From: Legionella sp.
GTDB taxonomy: Bacteria > Pseudomonadota > Gammaproteobacteria > Legionellales > Legionellaceae
Length of the DNA stretch: 64,000 nucleotides
Direction of reading: 5' to 3'
NCBI GenBank assembly: GCA_031291095.1
Contig: JARLJR010000034.1
Span: forward strand, 1-64,000
Shown here: one piece after another, positions 8,998-17,412 of the stretch
Layout of the letters: each line of letters opens with the position of its first letter
Position numbering within the stretch: position 1 is the stretch's first letter
The notes under the pieces: generated by a model
The model's input: only the letters and a program-made list of their open reading frames with translations
What the model was told of the DNA's origin: nothing
Database searches by the model: none
Position numbers and translations under genes: made by a program

Positions 8998-10281
8998 ATG
9001 GACAAAGAAAATGTGTTGGTCTTAATTGTGGATGATAGTGCTACGATGCGTTTGCTTACCAGTAATGCATTAACTAACGCGGGGTTCACGATTGTGCAGG
9101 CGGAAAATGGTGAGCAGGCCTTGTCTATCCTAAATACAACAAAACCTGATGCGATTCTATTAGATGTGGAAATGCCCGGGTTAAATGGTTTTGAAGTATG
9201 CGCGCAAATTCGCAAGCTAGAAGAGCATAAGTACACGCCTATTATGATGGTTACGGGCTTGGAAGATTATGAATCCATTAACCAAGCATTTGAGGCAGGT
9301 GCTACGGACTTCACCACAAAACCTTTGAATGCAAGCTTAATTGGTTATCGAGTTCGTTATATGGTGCGGACCAGTTTTTATTTTCAGGAACTGCAGGTTG
9401 CTGAGAAAAAAGTACATGCTCTAAATGATGAGCTCATTAGTAAGATCATGGAAATTCAACAAAATGCAACTGCTGTGGCTCGTTTTGTCCCCCAGAATTT
9501 CTTGAAAATGCTTAATCGAAAAAATATCGCCGACATAAGAGTGGGGGATTGTGTAGAAAAGGTCATGACCGTTTTATTTATGGATATTAAATCGTTTACG
9601 ACCATCTCTGAGCAATTAACTTCAGTTGAAATATTTAATCTGGTCAATACCTTAATGAGTTACATGGACCCGGTTATTGTGAAACATTCAGGTTTTATTG
9701 ATAAATACATTGGTGATGCCATTTTGGCCTTATTTGATGATGCGGATGATGCCGTGCTCGCTGCGTTGGATATGTTGAATGCATTAAATACCTTTAATAC
9801 CGAGCGGATTAGGCATAATGATCCGCCCATTTATGTGGGAATAGGTATCAATACCGGCCCACTAATTGTAGGAACCGTTGGTTTTGAAGCACGGATGGAT
9901 TGCAGTGTGATTAGCGATGCGGTCAATATTGCTTCACGCGTTGAGTCTTTAACTCGGGATTTTAATATTGAGCTATTAATTAGTGGGCAAACCTTCCAAC
10001 AACTTAAGTTTCGTCAGAACTATCATTTGCGCTCATTAGGACTAACTTCAGTTAAGGGAAAAAGTTTACCCATAGCGATTTATGAGGTATTTAATAGCAA
10101 TAGCTCCGCAGAAATAAAGCTAAAGGAAGATGGGGCTTCTATCTTTTCTAGTGCGTTAAAATGCTATGAGGAAAAGCAGTATCAAAATGCGGCAAATTTT
10201 TTCGAGCAAATACTCACAGTAAATCCCAATGATTCTTCTGCACATTATTTTTTACAGCAATGCCAATTGAAGCTGCAGTAA
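8998..10281 (+). CDS. Response regulator with class III adenylate/guanylate cyclase output domain
   Basis: 427 residues. A receiver domain (D11, D12, phosphoacceptor D56, K108) is joined by a helical linker to a class III nucleotide cyclase domain at about 185-365, and a TPR-like helical tail follows. In the cyclase, D196 (FMDIKSF) and D240 (IGDAIL) fit the metal-binding Asp pair, K236 and S303 sit at the purine-selecting positions, and N310/R314 at the transition-state positions. The Lys/Ser pair resembles the Lys/Thr of bicarbonate-responsive class IIIb adenylate cyclases. It is probably the output of the cluster, activated by CheA. The ATG at 8998 is preferred over a TTG at 8974. Confidence 0.92.
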   Translation: MDKENVLVLIVDDSATMRLLTSNALTNAGFTIVQAENGEQALSILNTTKPDAILLDVEMPGLNGFEVCAQIRKLEEHKYTPIMMVTGLEDYESINQAFEAGATDFTTKPLNASLIGYRVRYMVRTSFYFQELQVAEKKVHALNDELISKIMEIQQNATAVARFVPQNFLKMLNRKNIADIRVGDCVEKVMTVLFMDIKSFTTISEQLTSVEIFNLVNTLMSYMDPVIVKHSGFIDKYIGDAILALFDDADDAVLAALDMLNALNTFNTERIRHNDPPIYVGIGINTGPLIVGTVGFEARMDCSVISDAVNIASRVESLTRDFNIELLISGQTFQQLKFRQNYHLRSLGLTSVKGKSLPIAIYEVFNSNSSAEIKLKEDGASIFSSALKCYEEKQYQNAANFFEQILTVNPNDSSAHYFLQQCQLKLQ

Positions 10282-10340
10282 CCATCACCTTAGGAGTCTT
10301 TTTTCTTGAACTGATTCGGGGGGTATTATTTATTAAATAT

Positions 10341-10368
10341 TTGCCGTATAATTATTGTACGGTATGAT
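10341..10368 (+). promoter_or_regulatory. Candidate promoter for the 10405 gene
   Basis: TTGCCG (10341-10346) and TATGAT (10363-10368) are 16 bp apart and fit a sigma-70 promoter 37 bp before the start codon. The spacer lies within an imperfect dyad, CCGTA...TACGG, that could bind a regulator. Found by eye only. Confidence 0.4.
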
Positions 10369-10404
10369 CGATATTTGAATTATAAAACTTCGAGAGGTTC
10401 TATC

Positions 10405-12534
10405 ATGGGTTATTTAGGTCAAGATTTATTAATAGAAAATTTAAATCGGGAATTTAAAAAATCACGTTTTCCTGCTCAGTTTCATTTTAATGAGGGGGGA
10501 GTATGTAACGGTTTAGCTATGGTTTATGCTCAATATGCATTGCAAGGAGCTGAAAAAGAGGCCGAATTTTTTAAGGTACTTAAAATAATTGCCGATGGAA
10601 AACTGAACGAAGAAGAAAAATATGGATTGCAACCGGGCTCTATTTTATTGTTTGCAAGCCAAGTATTACTGGCCTATCAACCAAGCAAATACGACCTCAG
10701 TCAAACTCAGTCCACAAGCATGGAAATGCTAAAAATTAATGGGAAATCAATGGAGTCCACATTTGATTTTGCTCTGGCTGCGCCGGATAAGGAATGGAGC
10801 AAAGTTATTGGTAAAATAGGGCTTCAAAATGATGAGGTCATGATAGTACAGAGCATTAACCATGCTATTTCAGTACGTAAAGCCAACGATAAATATCGAG
10901 TTTATGATCCTAATTATGCTTCGGGATTTAAAGAGTTTGCATCAGAAGAGGCCTTAGTTAAGGAGTTGCATAAAGAGGTTTTTGGCTATGGGCGAGGAAA
11001 TTTAGGTATGGAGGTGCATGTGATTCGCAATCCAGATGCACCTCCCAGACAAGTTCCTTTTCCGGATATTCAAGAGCTTTATGAGCATCATTTACCACCC
11101 AAAAAGGCAACTGCAAAATTGGATTCTAAAACATTTGATACGCTTGTTATTGCCTCCACTATTGTTACCGATCCGCAAGTGATAGAGCGCTTGATCACTC
11201 AAAGTAATGCTAATCCCGAAACGATTTTTACGGCTGCAAAGCATGCGGTTTCAAATAATAATACTGCTGCTCTAGGTCCTTTATTAGATAAAATTAATGC
11301 TGAATCAGAACCAGCTGAAAAATTAAAATCATTAATTGAAATTGCGATTGGGACTGGTCGTTTAGAGACTTATGAGCAAGTAGAAAAATATTTCCCTGAA
11401 TGTTATACCAAAGAAAGGCCCAGTTATCTTATAGTACTTGCGGCCAAGGGCGGAAATCCGAAAATATTGGAGCGGGTTTTAGATGCGATCAAACCTTCGC
11501 TGGAGGCATATGTTGAGCAACTTGTGACCGAAAATATGGACAATGGAAAATTGACTACGGAAGGAATGGATAAGGACGAAGCAAAAGAGATTTACCTACA
11601 CATTTTTATGACGAAAAATATGGTCGAGGGAGCTCATGCGGCGATGGGACAGGCTATAGAGAAAGGTAATACAGAATGTATTCAAGTATTGTTAGAGCAA
11701 TTACGCAATTACAAGCAACCGCTTGATGAAAAACAGCTCCTTGATTATTTCTTGAAAGCGATAGAACATAATCAACCCTATGCATTAAAGAAATTAATTG
11801 ATGCAAATCTTGAAATGTCTGAGGGCGTATTAAAACTTGTGTCTATGTCTCCTCTGTCTGTTCAACGAACTGACTTAGAGGTACTGAGAGTATTACAGTA
11901 TCATGCGGTACCTTTCTCTGCACAAGCAAAAGAAATTATTCAGAGCAAAGAAAAAGATCAGTACCGCTCATTCACTACTACAATAAATCTGCTCATTAAT
12001 TACATCCAAGATTTCTTTGGCAAAAAGCAATTAAAATACGATGAAGAGCAGTTGCTGACGATGAAAAAAGATGAATGTAGAGAGACGATTAAAGAATTAG
12101 AGAACGAATTATCTGACTTGAAAGAGACAGATGAAGACCGATATGAGGTCTATGCTAAACTAATTGAGACTGAAAGGAAAAAACTTGAGGGGGAGCAGGA
12201 TTTTTCCGGTGTTGTACGAATTGGTACTAAGCTGCAAGCTTTACTCGATAAGTTAAAAACACCTAGCATTGTTTTCAATCTTGACGATCTCAACTTTGAT
12301 GATTTGGACAGCGACGACGAGGAGCAGTACGGTACAGAGGATATTGTTGGGTTGTTTGAGGAACAAAGTGAAGAAGAAGTGCTATCTGAGGAAGTTCAAA
12401 TACAACCAGAAAATAATCCAGTTGAAGAACAAAGCGGTGTAACGAATAAATTCAAAGATCATATAAGCGATATGAGGAAAGAGCCAAGTTCAGAGGAAGA
12501 GGAAAACCAAATAGGCACGCGGACCACTCCGTAA
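10405..12534 (+). CDS. Candidate Dot/Icm effector: papain-like (C58/YopT-type) head with ankyrin-like repeats
   Basis: 709 residues. The N-terminal part shows a Cys-His-Asp pattern like that of C58 (YopT/AvrPphB) proteases: C34 in GGVCNGLA, H153 in INHAISV, and D168 in VYDPNYASG. The middle (about 230-520) is built of helical pairs resembling degenerate ankyrin repeats (for example VLAAKGGNPKILERVLD). The end is acidic (DDLDSDDEEQ, then SSEEEENQ), as in Dot/Icm secretion signals. The ATG at 10405 follows GAGAGG and is preferred to a TTG at 10375. It stands alone between unrelated core genes. Protease activity and secretion are inferences. Confidence 0.7.
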   Translation: MGYLGQDLLIENLNREFKKSRFPAQFHFNEGGVCNGLAMVYAQYALQGAEKEAEFFKVLKIIADGKLNEEEKYGLQPGSILLFASQVLLAYQPSKYDLSQTQSTSMEMLKINGKSMESTFDFALAAPDKEWSKVIGKIGLQNDEVMIVQSINHAISVRKANDKYRVYDPNYASGFKEFASEEALVKELHKEVFGYGRGNLGMEVHVIRNPDAPPRQVPFPDIQELYEHHLPPKKATAKLDSKTFDTLVIASTIVTDPQVIERLITQSNANPETIFTAAKHAVSNNNTAALGPLLDKINAESEPAEKLKSLIEIAIGTGRLETYEQVEKYFPECYTKERPSYLIVLAAKGGNPKILERVLDAIKPSLEAYVEQLVTENMDNGKLTTEGMDKDEAKEIYLHIFMTKNMVEGAHAAMGQAIEKGNTECIQVLLEQLRNYKQPLDEKQLLDYFLKAIEHNQPYALKKLIDANLEMSEGVLKLVSMSPLSVQRTDLEVLRVLQYHAVPFSAQAKEIIQSKEKDQYRSFTTTINLLINYIQDFFGKKQLKYDEEQLLTMKKDECRETIKELENELSDLKETDEDRYEVYAKLIETERKKLEGEQDFSGVVRIGTKLQALLDKLKTPSIVFNLDDLNFDDLDSDDEEQYGTEDIVGLFEEQSEEEVLSEEVQIQPENNPVEEQSGVTNKFKDHISDMRKEPSSEEEENQIGTRTTP

Positions 12535-12559
12535 TATTCTCTTACTACAACCCGCCGCC

Positions 12560-12642
12560 GTCATTGTTAACGAAGAGAAGCAACCCAGGGTTCCGTGCTT
12601 TGAACTTCGAAGCTGCTTCGTCACTATGTTCCTTGCAATGAC
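12560..12642. repeat. Interspersed inverted-repeat element, family B (copy 1)
   Basis: Begins GTCATTG and ends CAATGAC, with internal 'agaagcaacccagggttc' and 'gcttcgtcacta' blocks. Sister copies are at 22576-22644 and 40265-40346. Non-coding. It fills most of the 177-bp gap between the candidate effector gene and the convergent LprI-like gene. Confidence 0.75.
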
Positions 12643-12711
12643 ATAGCAATTTTTTGAGCATTATCTCTCAATTTGATCTAAAATTGCGCGGTGTTAACAC
12701 AAGTTACAGTT

Positions 12712-13695
12712 TTACATAAAATTAGCGAGATCCGTCAATTGTTTTGCTCGCTGATTTGTAAGCAAGGTTTTCCAGCTGGCATCGGCATTAGTGCATTTAA
12801 GTTGCGTAAAGGCAATCCAGGCATCTCTATAATTTATCCAGGTACGTTCCGTCTTTTGTATTCCTACCCCAGTAATGGATACATCACTTGGAAAAGGTTT
12901 TTCCTGGGTCTTTTTATAAGCACGATTAAGTTGAACGTCCGCGAGTTGATATTGCTGATCAGTAGAAGTAGGCATTTTACATGCTAAGGTATCTTTAACC
13001 ATTTGGAGCATTGCTTTGTTTAGCGCCATGCGCTCTGAAATGATAAAGGCAGCAGCACCAGTTCCAAGATCATCCAATTCATTTTCAACACGTGTATTAA
13101 AATAAATCACACTTGCGTCTAGCAGTTTTTGAAAAGCCACTTGTTCTGCAGGGCTTAGCTTTTGCTTCACTTCAGCTAAGTATTTTTTTTGCTGAGGTTC
13201 GGCTTGCGCCTCATCAATGCTTGCGCATACACCCATCATATGGCCGCTGGTAATGTCATCACAGATATCAAAAGTGGACTTATCATTCCCAGCTTTCATC
13301 TTTGCTAAATGGCTCACTCGACCTTCTGTTTCTGCAGGAGCTGCCTCCATCAGACAGGCATAATGAATGGCTAGATTAAAATCAGGCTTAACCCCTTTGC
13401 CATTGGCATAAATCATTGTTAGGACGCCATAATCATTTTTAATGAATGCACATTTTCTTGCCTGAACATAATCAGCCGCATTCTCAAAACCATAATAAAA
13501 AGTGCTTGCATCACATTGGGCTAATAATTTTTTCTGAGCATTATCGGGTTGATCTTGAGCTGAAATATTTTGAACTGATGTGCAAAGCGTTTTGGTTTCC
13601 TGAGCTAATGAATCCCAGTTATTCGCATATCCAATAGGAAAGGCCGTAATTAAGGTAAAAAAAACTAAGGACTGCCGATTTATAAAAGTAGCCAT
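12712..13695 (-). CDS. Secreted protein with C-terminal LprI-like (DUF1311) domain
   Basis: 327 residues with an N-terminal signal peptide (about 1-24, ending GYA). A middle section has a Sel1-like hint (MIYANGKGVKPDFNLAIHYA). The last 100 residues match the lysozyme-inhibitor LprI domain: LNRAYKK near 256 and WINYRDAWIAF near 288, with the family's paired cysteines. LprI-type proteins are periplasmic or envelope-associated. The gene starts 3 bp after the MFS pump stop, with GAGGA inside the pump gene as ribosome site, so the two form an operon. Confidence 0.75.
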   Translation of the reverse strand: MATFINRQSLVFFTLITAFPIGYANNWDSLAQETKTLCTSVQNISAQDQPDNAQKKLLAQCDASTFYYGFENAADYVQARKCAFIKNDYGVLTMIYANGKGVKPDFNLAIHYACLMEAAPAETEGRVSHLAKMKAGNDKSTFDICDDITSGHMMGVCASIDEAQAEPQQKKYLAEVKQKLSPAEQVAFQKLLDASVIYFNTRVENELDDLGTGAAAFIISERMALNKAMLQMVKDTLACKMPTSTDQQYQLADVQLNRAYKKTQEKPFPSDVSITGVGIQKTERTWINYRDAWIAFTQLKCTNADASWKTLLTNQRAKQLTDLANFM

Positions 13696-13698
13696 GGT

Positions 13699-14910
13699 TT
13701 AGGATTCCTCGCTGATATAACTTTCCACTTTTGCACTTTGTTTTTCGATTAGTACTAAGACAATGACAAGTATCCATACTAAGCTTAAAGTTTCTGCAAA
13801 ACTGAGTAAAGGATTAACACTCAAATAGCCCATTACAATCACCCAAAGTGTTGCAAAGCTCATATTAATGAAGCTCATCATTCCTGCTGCACTTGCTTTG
13901 TCGGTCAAGGCATTTGATGCAATGAATGAGCCACTGGAAAATAATAGGCCATTAAATAAATAAAAGCTTGCAGCAATTAGGAAGAACCATAGGGCCGAGT
14001 GACTGTTTATTGTCCACATGAAAAATAAATTCATAATGCCTAAGGCAATGCCAAGAAAACCCATAGCAATAACTTGAATGGCTGAGAAACGTGCTAAAAG
14101 TTGTTTGACAATGAGGCCGCCCGCCAGCATGCCAATGATGTTTATTCCATTCCAGTACCCATACTCAGCCGGGGATAGGGCTAATAAATCTTTCGCTATT
14201 TGTGGGCCTGCTGCAGAAAAACAATAAGAGATTGCCGTGGAACTACCCACTACTAGTGAAAAAACAACCAGCTTAGGTGAGGATAATGCGGCCGTATAAT
14301 CCTTAATAATCGTCAGAACGTGAATTGGTTTGGAGACAAAAGAGGCTTCTTTGAAAACATAAGTGCCACAAAAAACCACAATTGCGTGAATTAATAAAAA
14401 CCAAAAACATCCTTGCCACTGCCAAAAGTCAGTAATCATACCGCCTAAAACTACGGCAATTCCCAGGCCTAGAGCAAAGGAAAGTACCGAATATGCCATG
14501 GCGGTTTTGCGTTGTTCTTCCGGTAACCAGGCATTAATCAGCATGAACGTACAGGCTAATCCACTTGCAGCCCCCAAAGCCGTAATCAAGCGTCCAATAA
14601 CTAAAAGCCAATAATTATTGAGTGAAAGAGCAATGAGGCAAACAAGCGTCCCTAATAAATTGATTATTAGTCCGAAACGTAACGCTTTTAAACTACCATA
14701 ACGATTAGCAAGCGGAGCATAAAGCAGTTGCCCAATCGTATACCCAATCAAAAATGCCGAAACCAACCATTCTACTGCTCCGGGATTCAATGCATAGTAT
14801 TGCTGAATTAAGGGGAGGGCAGGGGTAATAATTGTTGCTGATACAGAGGCAATTGAAATGTAACTTAATAACCAAATGAGTTTAAATGAAGAGATAGGTT
14901 GATTCGACAT
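13699..14910 (-). CDS. Major facilitator superfamily drug-efflux-type transporter
   Basis: 403 residues, about twelve hydrophobic helices, Bcr/CflA (DHA1) style. The N-terminus reads LLSYISIASVSATIITPALP; the loop-2/3 signature is APLANRYGSLKALRFG near residue 65; the antiporter-type helix 5 has LGLGIAVVLGG near 148. It likely exports a drug or metabolite by proton exchange; the substrate cannot be deduced. It is first in a two-gene operon with the LprI-like protein. Confidence 0.85.
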   Translation of the reverse strand: MSNQPISSFKLIWLLSYISIASVSATIITPALPLIQQYYALNPGAVEWLVSAFLIGYTIGQLLYAPLANRYGSLKALRFGLIINLLGTLVCLIALSLNNYWLLVIGRLITALGAASGLACTFMLINAWLPEEQRKTAMAYSVLSFALGLGIAVVLGGMITDFWQWQGCFWFLLIHAIVVFCGTYVFKEASFVSKPIHVLTIIKDYTAALSSPKLVVFSLVVGSSTAISYCFSAAGPQIAKDLLALSPAEYGYWNGINIIGMLAGGLIVKQLLARFSAIQVIAMGFLGIALGIMNLFFMWTINSHSALWFFLIAASFYLFNGLLFSSGSFIASNALTDKASAAGMMSFINMSFATLWVIVMGYLSVNPLLSFAETLSLVWILVIVLVLIEKQSAKVESYISEES

Positions 14911-14997
14911 TAGGCACTTTTATTTTTACGGGCTTAGATAAACCGCAGTTTAGTATAGCGGGCATTTTAAGTGCTTATAATTTTTAGTCAATAGACT

Positions 14998-15192
14998 CTA
15001 TTCTATAGCTGATTTACGGAAGGTGCGGAGGACTTTTTGGGTTTGATTATCAACTATTTTTCCATGAATGTTTCCTATATGTGTACTTGCTTGGGTGAGC
15101 ATCCAAGTATAGAGCACATCAATGTCATTCCCAGCCTGGCTAGCAATCTGTTCTTCGCCACAGTATACAGATGCGGTGTATTGCTCATTCAT
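14998..15192 (-). CDS. Small hypothetical protein (64 aa)
   Basis: A short protein of 64 residues with balanced composition (ASVYCGEEQI, then DVLYTWMLTQASTHIGNI, ending KVLRTFRKSAIE). A ribosome site (AAGG) lies about 8 nt before the ATG. No family is recognised and no membrane segment is present. A comparable open frame exists on the other strand, but its composition looks less protein-like. Likely a real small gene. Confidence 0.55.
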   Translation of the reverse strand: MNEQYTASVYCGEEQIASQAGNDIDVLYTWMLTQASTHIGNIHGKIVDNQTQKVLRTFRKSAIE

Positions 15193-15337
15193 TTTGGGAC
15201 CTTATGGGAAGGCTACTCTCTATTCTAAGTTTAGATTCACTTATGTCAAGTTGTCAATAATTTGAACAATAAATAAAATGTTGTTGAACTAAGGCTTTTT
15301 TTGTTAAATTACCTTTTTTAATTCGAATGAGAATCTT

Positions 15338-15823
15338 ATGCCATCTTTTGATATTGTTTCAGAAACGAATGAGGTAGAACTACGCAATGCTGTAGATAAC
15401 GCAGTGCGTGAAATGGGAACCCGTTTTGATTTTCGTGGGGTTGAATCAAGTATTGAGCTGAAAGAGCTTACCGTCACTTTACGGGCTGAATCGGATTTCC
15501 AGGTACGTCAATTGGAAGATTTGTTCCGCAACCATTGCAGCAAGCGTAACCTGGATGCATCTGGCGTAGATATGGAAGATAAGCCCGTTCACACTGGCAA
15601 ATTTTATTCTTTGAACATGACCTTTAAGCAGGGGATTGATCAGCCTACTGCAAAGGAAATTGTGAAGTATTTGAAAGAAGCTAAGTTAAAAGTACAAAGT
15701 TCTATTCAAGGGGATAAGGTGCGTGTGACTGGTAAGAAACGCGATGATCTGCAAGAAGCAATTGCTATGTTGAAGAAATCGGAGATTAAGTTGCCTATGC
15801 AGTATGAGAATTTTCGGGATTAA
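15338..15823 (+). CDS. yajQ: YajQ family nucleotide-binding protein
   Basis: 161 residues covering the complete YajQ fold of two ferredoxin-like domains. Signatures are the N-terminal [16 protein letters not shown] near residue 28, and [11 protein letters not shown] near 129. Family members bind nucleic acid or cyclic di-GMP, and some act as c-di-GMP effectors. The gene is monocistronic, with a family A repeat just downstream. Confidence 0.93.
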   Translation: MPSFDIVSETNEVELRNAVDNAVREMGTRFDFRGVESSIELKELTVTLRAESDFQVRQLEDLFRNHCSKRNLDASGVDMEDKPVHTGKFYSLNMTFKQGIDQPTAKEIVKYLKEAKLKVQSSIQGDKVRVTGKKRDDLQEAIAMLKKSEIKLPMQYENFRD

Positions 15824-15850
15824 GTCGGCGGTGGGTACTGCCATTAAGTT

Positions 15851-15935
15851 ACGTCATCCCGAACGTAGTGAGGGAACTCCTGCATTTGGCTCCGTGCCTG
15901 CATCAGGAGAGCCTTCGCTACGTTTAGGATGACGT
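15851..15935. repeat. Interspersed inverted-repeat element, family A (copy 2)
   Basis: Starts ACGTCATCCCGAACG and ends GGATGACGT, perfectly complementary over the outer 9 bp. It lies between the convergent yajQ and M48 protease genes, where it may also act as a terminator. Confidence 0.75.
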
Positions 15936-15962
15936 TTTGATGGAGAGGGTGTAGCTACGCAC

Positions 15963-17348
15963 TTAATTAACAATCTCATCAATCTTAGCGGTAATTCTCG
16001 CCTGCAGGTACTCATCATTCTTTGTAAGACCACGAGCAACTTTTAATTGTGCCACTGCCGCTCTTTTTTGTCCCTCAAGTAATAAACACTGCGCTTGCGT
16101 AAAATAAGCATAACCTTTTTGGTTTGACTTGGCTTGGGCCCGCGCCAGCTCTCGACATAGAGGGAGGTCATGTTTGTACTGGCGACTGCCTTTAAGCAAG
16201 ATATTGGTTGCTTTTGCATTTTGATCCGCTGCCAATAAGGCTTGGGCATGGGCCATAAGTACTGCATAACTATTAGGATAATTATTTTGCATTTCTGCCA
16301 TGCGGGTTACGGCCGCTTGATGTTGAGATAGCCCAGTTTCTGCCTGGCTCATCGCTATTTGGAAATAGAAACTATTATTTTGTGTTAATAACGAAGCCAG
16401 TAAGGCATGGGCTTGAGAAAATTTATTCATATTTAATAGAGTCAGCACCTGTCCATATTGGCAAGCATCCACTGGGCTCACTTTGGGACATTGGTGGGTA
16501 TAGTATTCAAACAATAATTTGGGATCAGAGGCTACTGCATTGCGAATAATTTCTTTAACAAAGGCGTAATCTGTAGAACTTGGATAGCTCCTCTTGGCAA
16601 ATTGAGTAGTGCGGCTCTCTGCTTCGGCAATTCGGTCTGAGTCTAGAGGGTGAGTACGTAAGATAGCCGGTACATTGGCGGTATAATAATAGCGTGAGTT
16701 TTCCTGCATTTTTTTAAAAAAGGCAGCCATGCTGTGTGGGTTATAACCTGCTTTAATCAGCATATCGATACCAATTCGGTCTGCTTCTTTTTCTTTTGAG
16801 CGCGTAAAATTAATATTTTCCTGATTAAAACCAGATAAGGAGCCCATCATCGCCCCCATACCCACTGTAGGGTTAATCACACCTAAAGCCACAGAAGCAA
16901 GTAACGATGCAAGCATAGGGATACGCATTTGTTTTTGATGCTCGATGGCACTATACAGGTGATGTAAGCGTACGTGAGCAATCTCGTGAGCCATTACTCC
17001 CGCTAACTCACTTTCATTATGGGTGATTAAAATGAGTTGCGAGTTAATCCCTATATGTCCTCCAGGGCCGGCAAAAGCATTAATTTCATGGGATTTCACA
17101 ATAAAAAAATTAGGCGTTTTGATGCGTCCATGAGTCGCCAGGCTTTTTCCTATATGATTCACGTATTGCGTAGCTAAAGGATTACGCTCCACGCTATCTG
17201 ATTGATTAATTTGCTGAACAAATTCTTTTTCTAATTGCTCCAGCTCACTTGTGGAATAGGGGGACAACCCTTGGGCCGCGACAGGTTGAATTAAAGTGCT
17301 TGCTAGAAGCATCCCAAAAACATAGTTTTTAATTTTCAATCTAATCAT
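15963..17348 (-). CDS. Periplasmic M48 zinc metalloprotease with TPR tail (BepA/YfgC-like)
   Basis: 461 residues from the ATG at 17348. A signal peptide ends near VAAQG. The M48 peptidase domain has the zinc motif HEIAH at residues 121-125 and the downstream metal-binding Glu in SKEKEADRIG. The C-terminal 200 residues form TPR-like helices. BepA-type proteins degrade or chaperone misassembled outer-membrane proteins in the periplasm. A TTG 12 bp upstream is a possible but less likely start. The gene is divergent from ribD with only 64 bp between the starts. Confidence 0.9.
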   Translation of the reverse strand: MIRLKIKNYVFGMLLASTLIQPVAAQGLSPYSTSELEQLEKEFVQQINQSDSVERNPLATQYVNHIGKSLATHGRIKTPNFFIVKSHEINAFAGPGGHIGINSQLILITHNESELAGVMAHEIAHVRLHHLYSAIEHQKQMRIPMLASLLASVALGVINPTVGMGAMMGSLSGFNQENINFTRSKEKEADRIGIDMLIKAGYNPHSMAAFFKKMQENSRYYYTANVPAILRTHPLDSDRIAEAESRTTQFAKRSYPSSTDYAFVKEIIRNAVASDPKLLFEYYTHQCPKVSPVDACQYGQVLTLLNMNKFSQAHALLASLLTQNNSFYFQIAMSQAETGLSQHQAAVTRMAEMQNNYPNSYAVLMAHAQALLAADQNAKATNILLKGSRQYKHDLPLCRELARAQAKSNQKGYAYFTQAQCLLLEGQKRAAVAQLKVARGLTKNDEYLQARITAKIDEIVN

Positions 17349-17412
17349 TAGGCTACTCAAAAATTGAATAATTTGTTATCATTCGCACAGCGTTTAAAGA
17401 TAACATACATCA

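Noticed and set aside
10322-10340. PmrA-like box before the 10405 gene
   Set aside because: The TTAAATATT here has one extra base and no partner 11 bp away in the right place relative to the -10.
12691-12987. 98-residue + strand open frame
   Set aside because: It lies almost wholly antisense to the LprI-like gene and has no ribosome site; the composition is unlike a protein.
15037-15228. 63-residue + strand frame opposite the small 14998-15192 gene
   Set aside because: It has no ribosome site and a less protein-like composition; the minus-strand frame has both.
17349-17412. FMN riboswitch before ribD
   Set aside because: Only 64 bp separate the divergent starts, too short for the conserved element, and no conserved FMN-aptamer blocks are visible.
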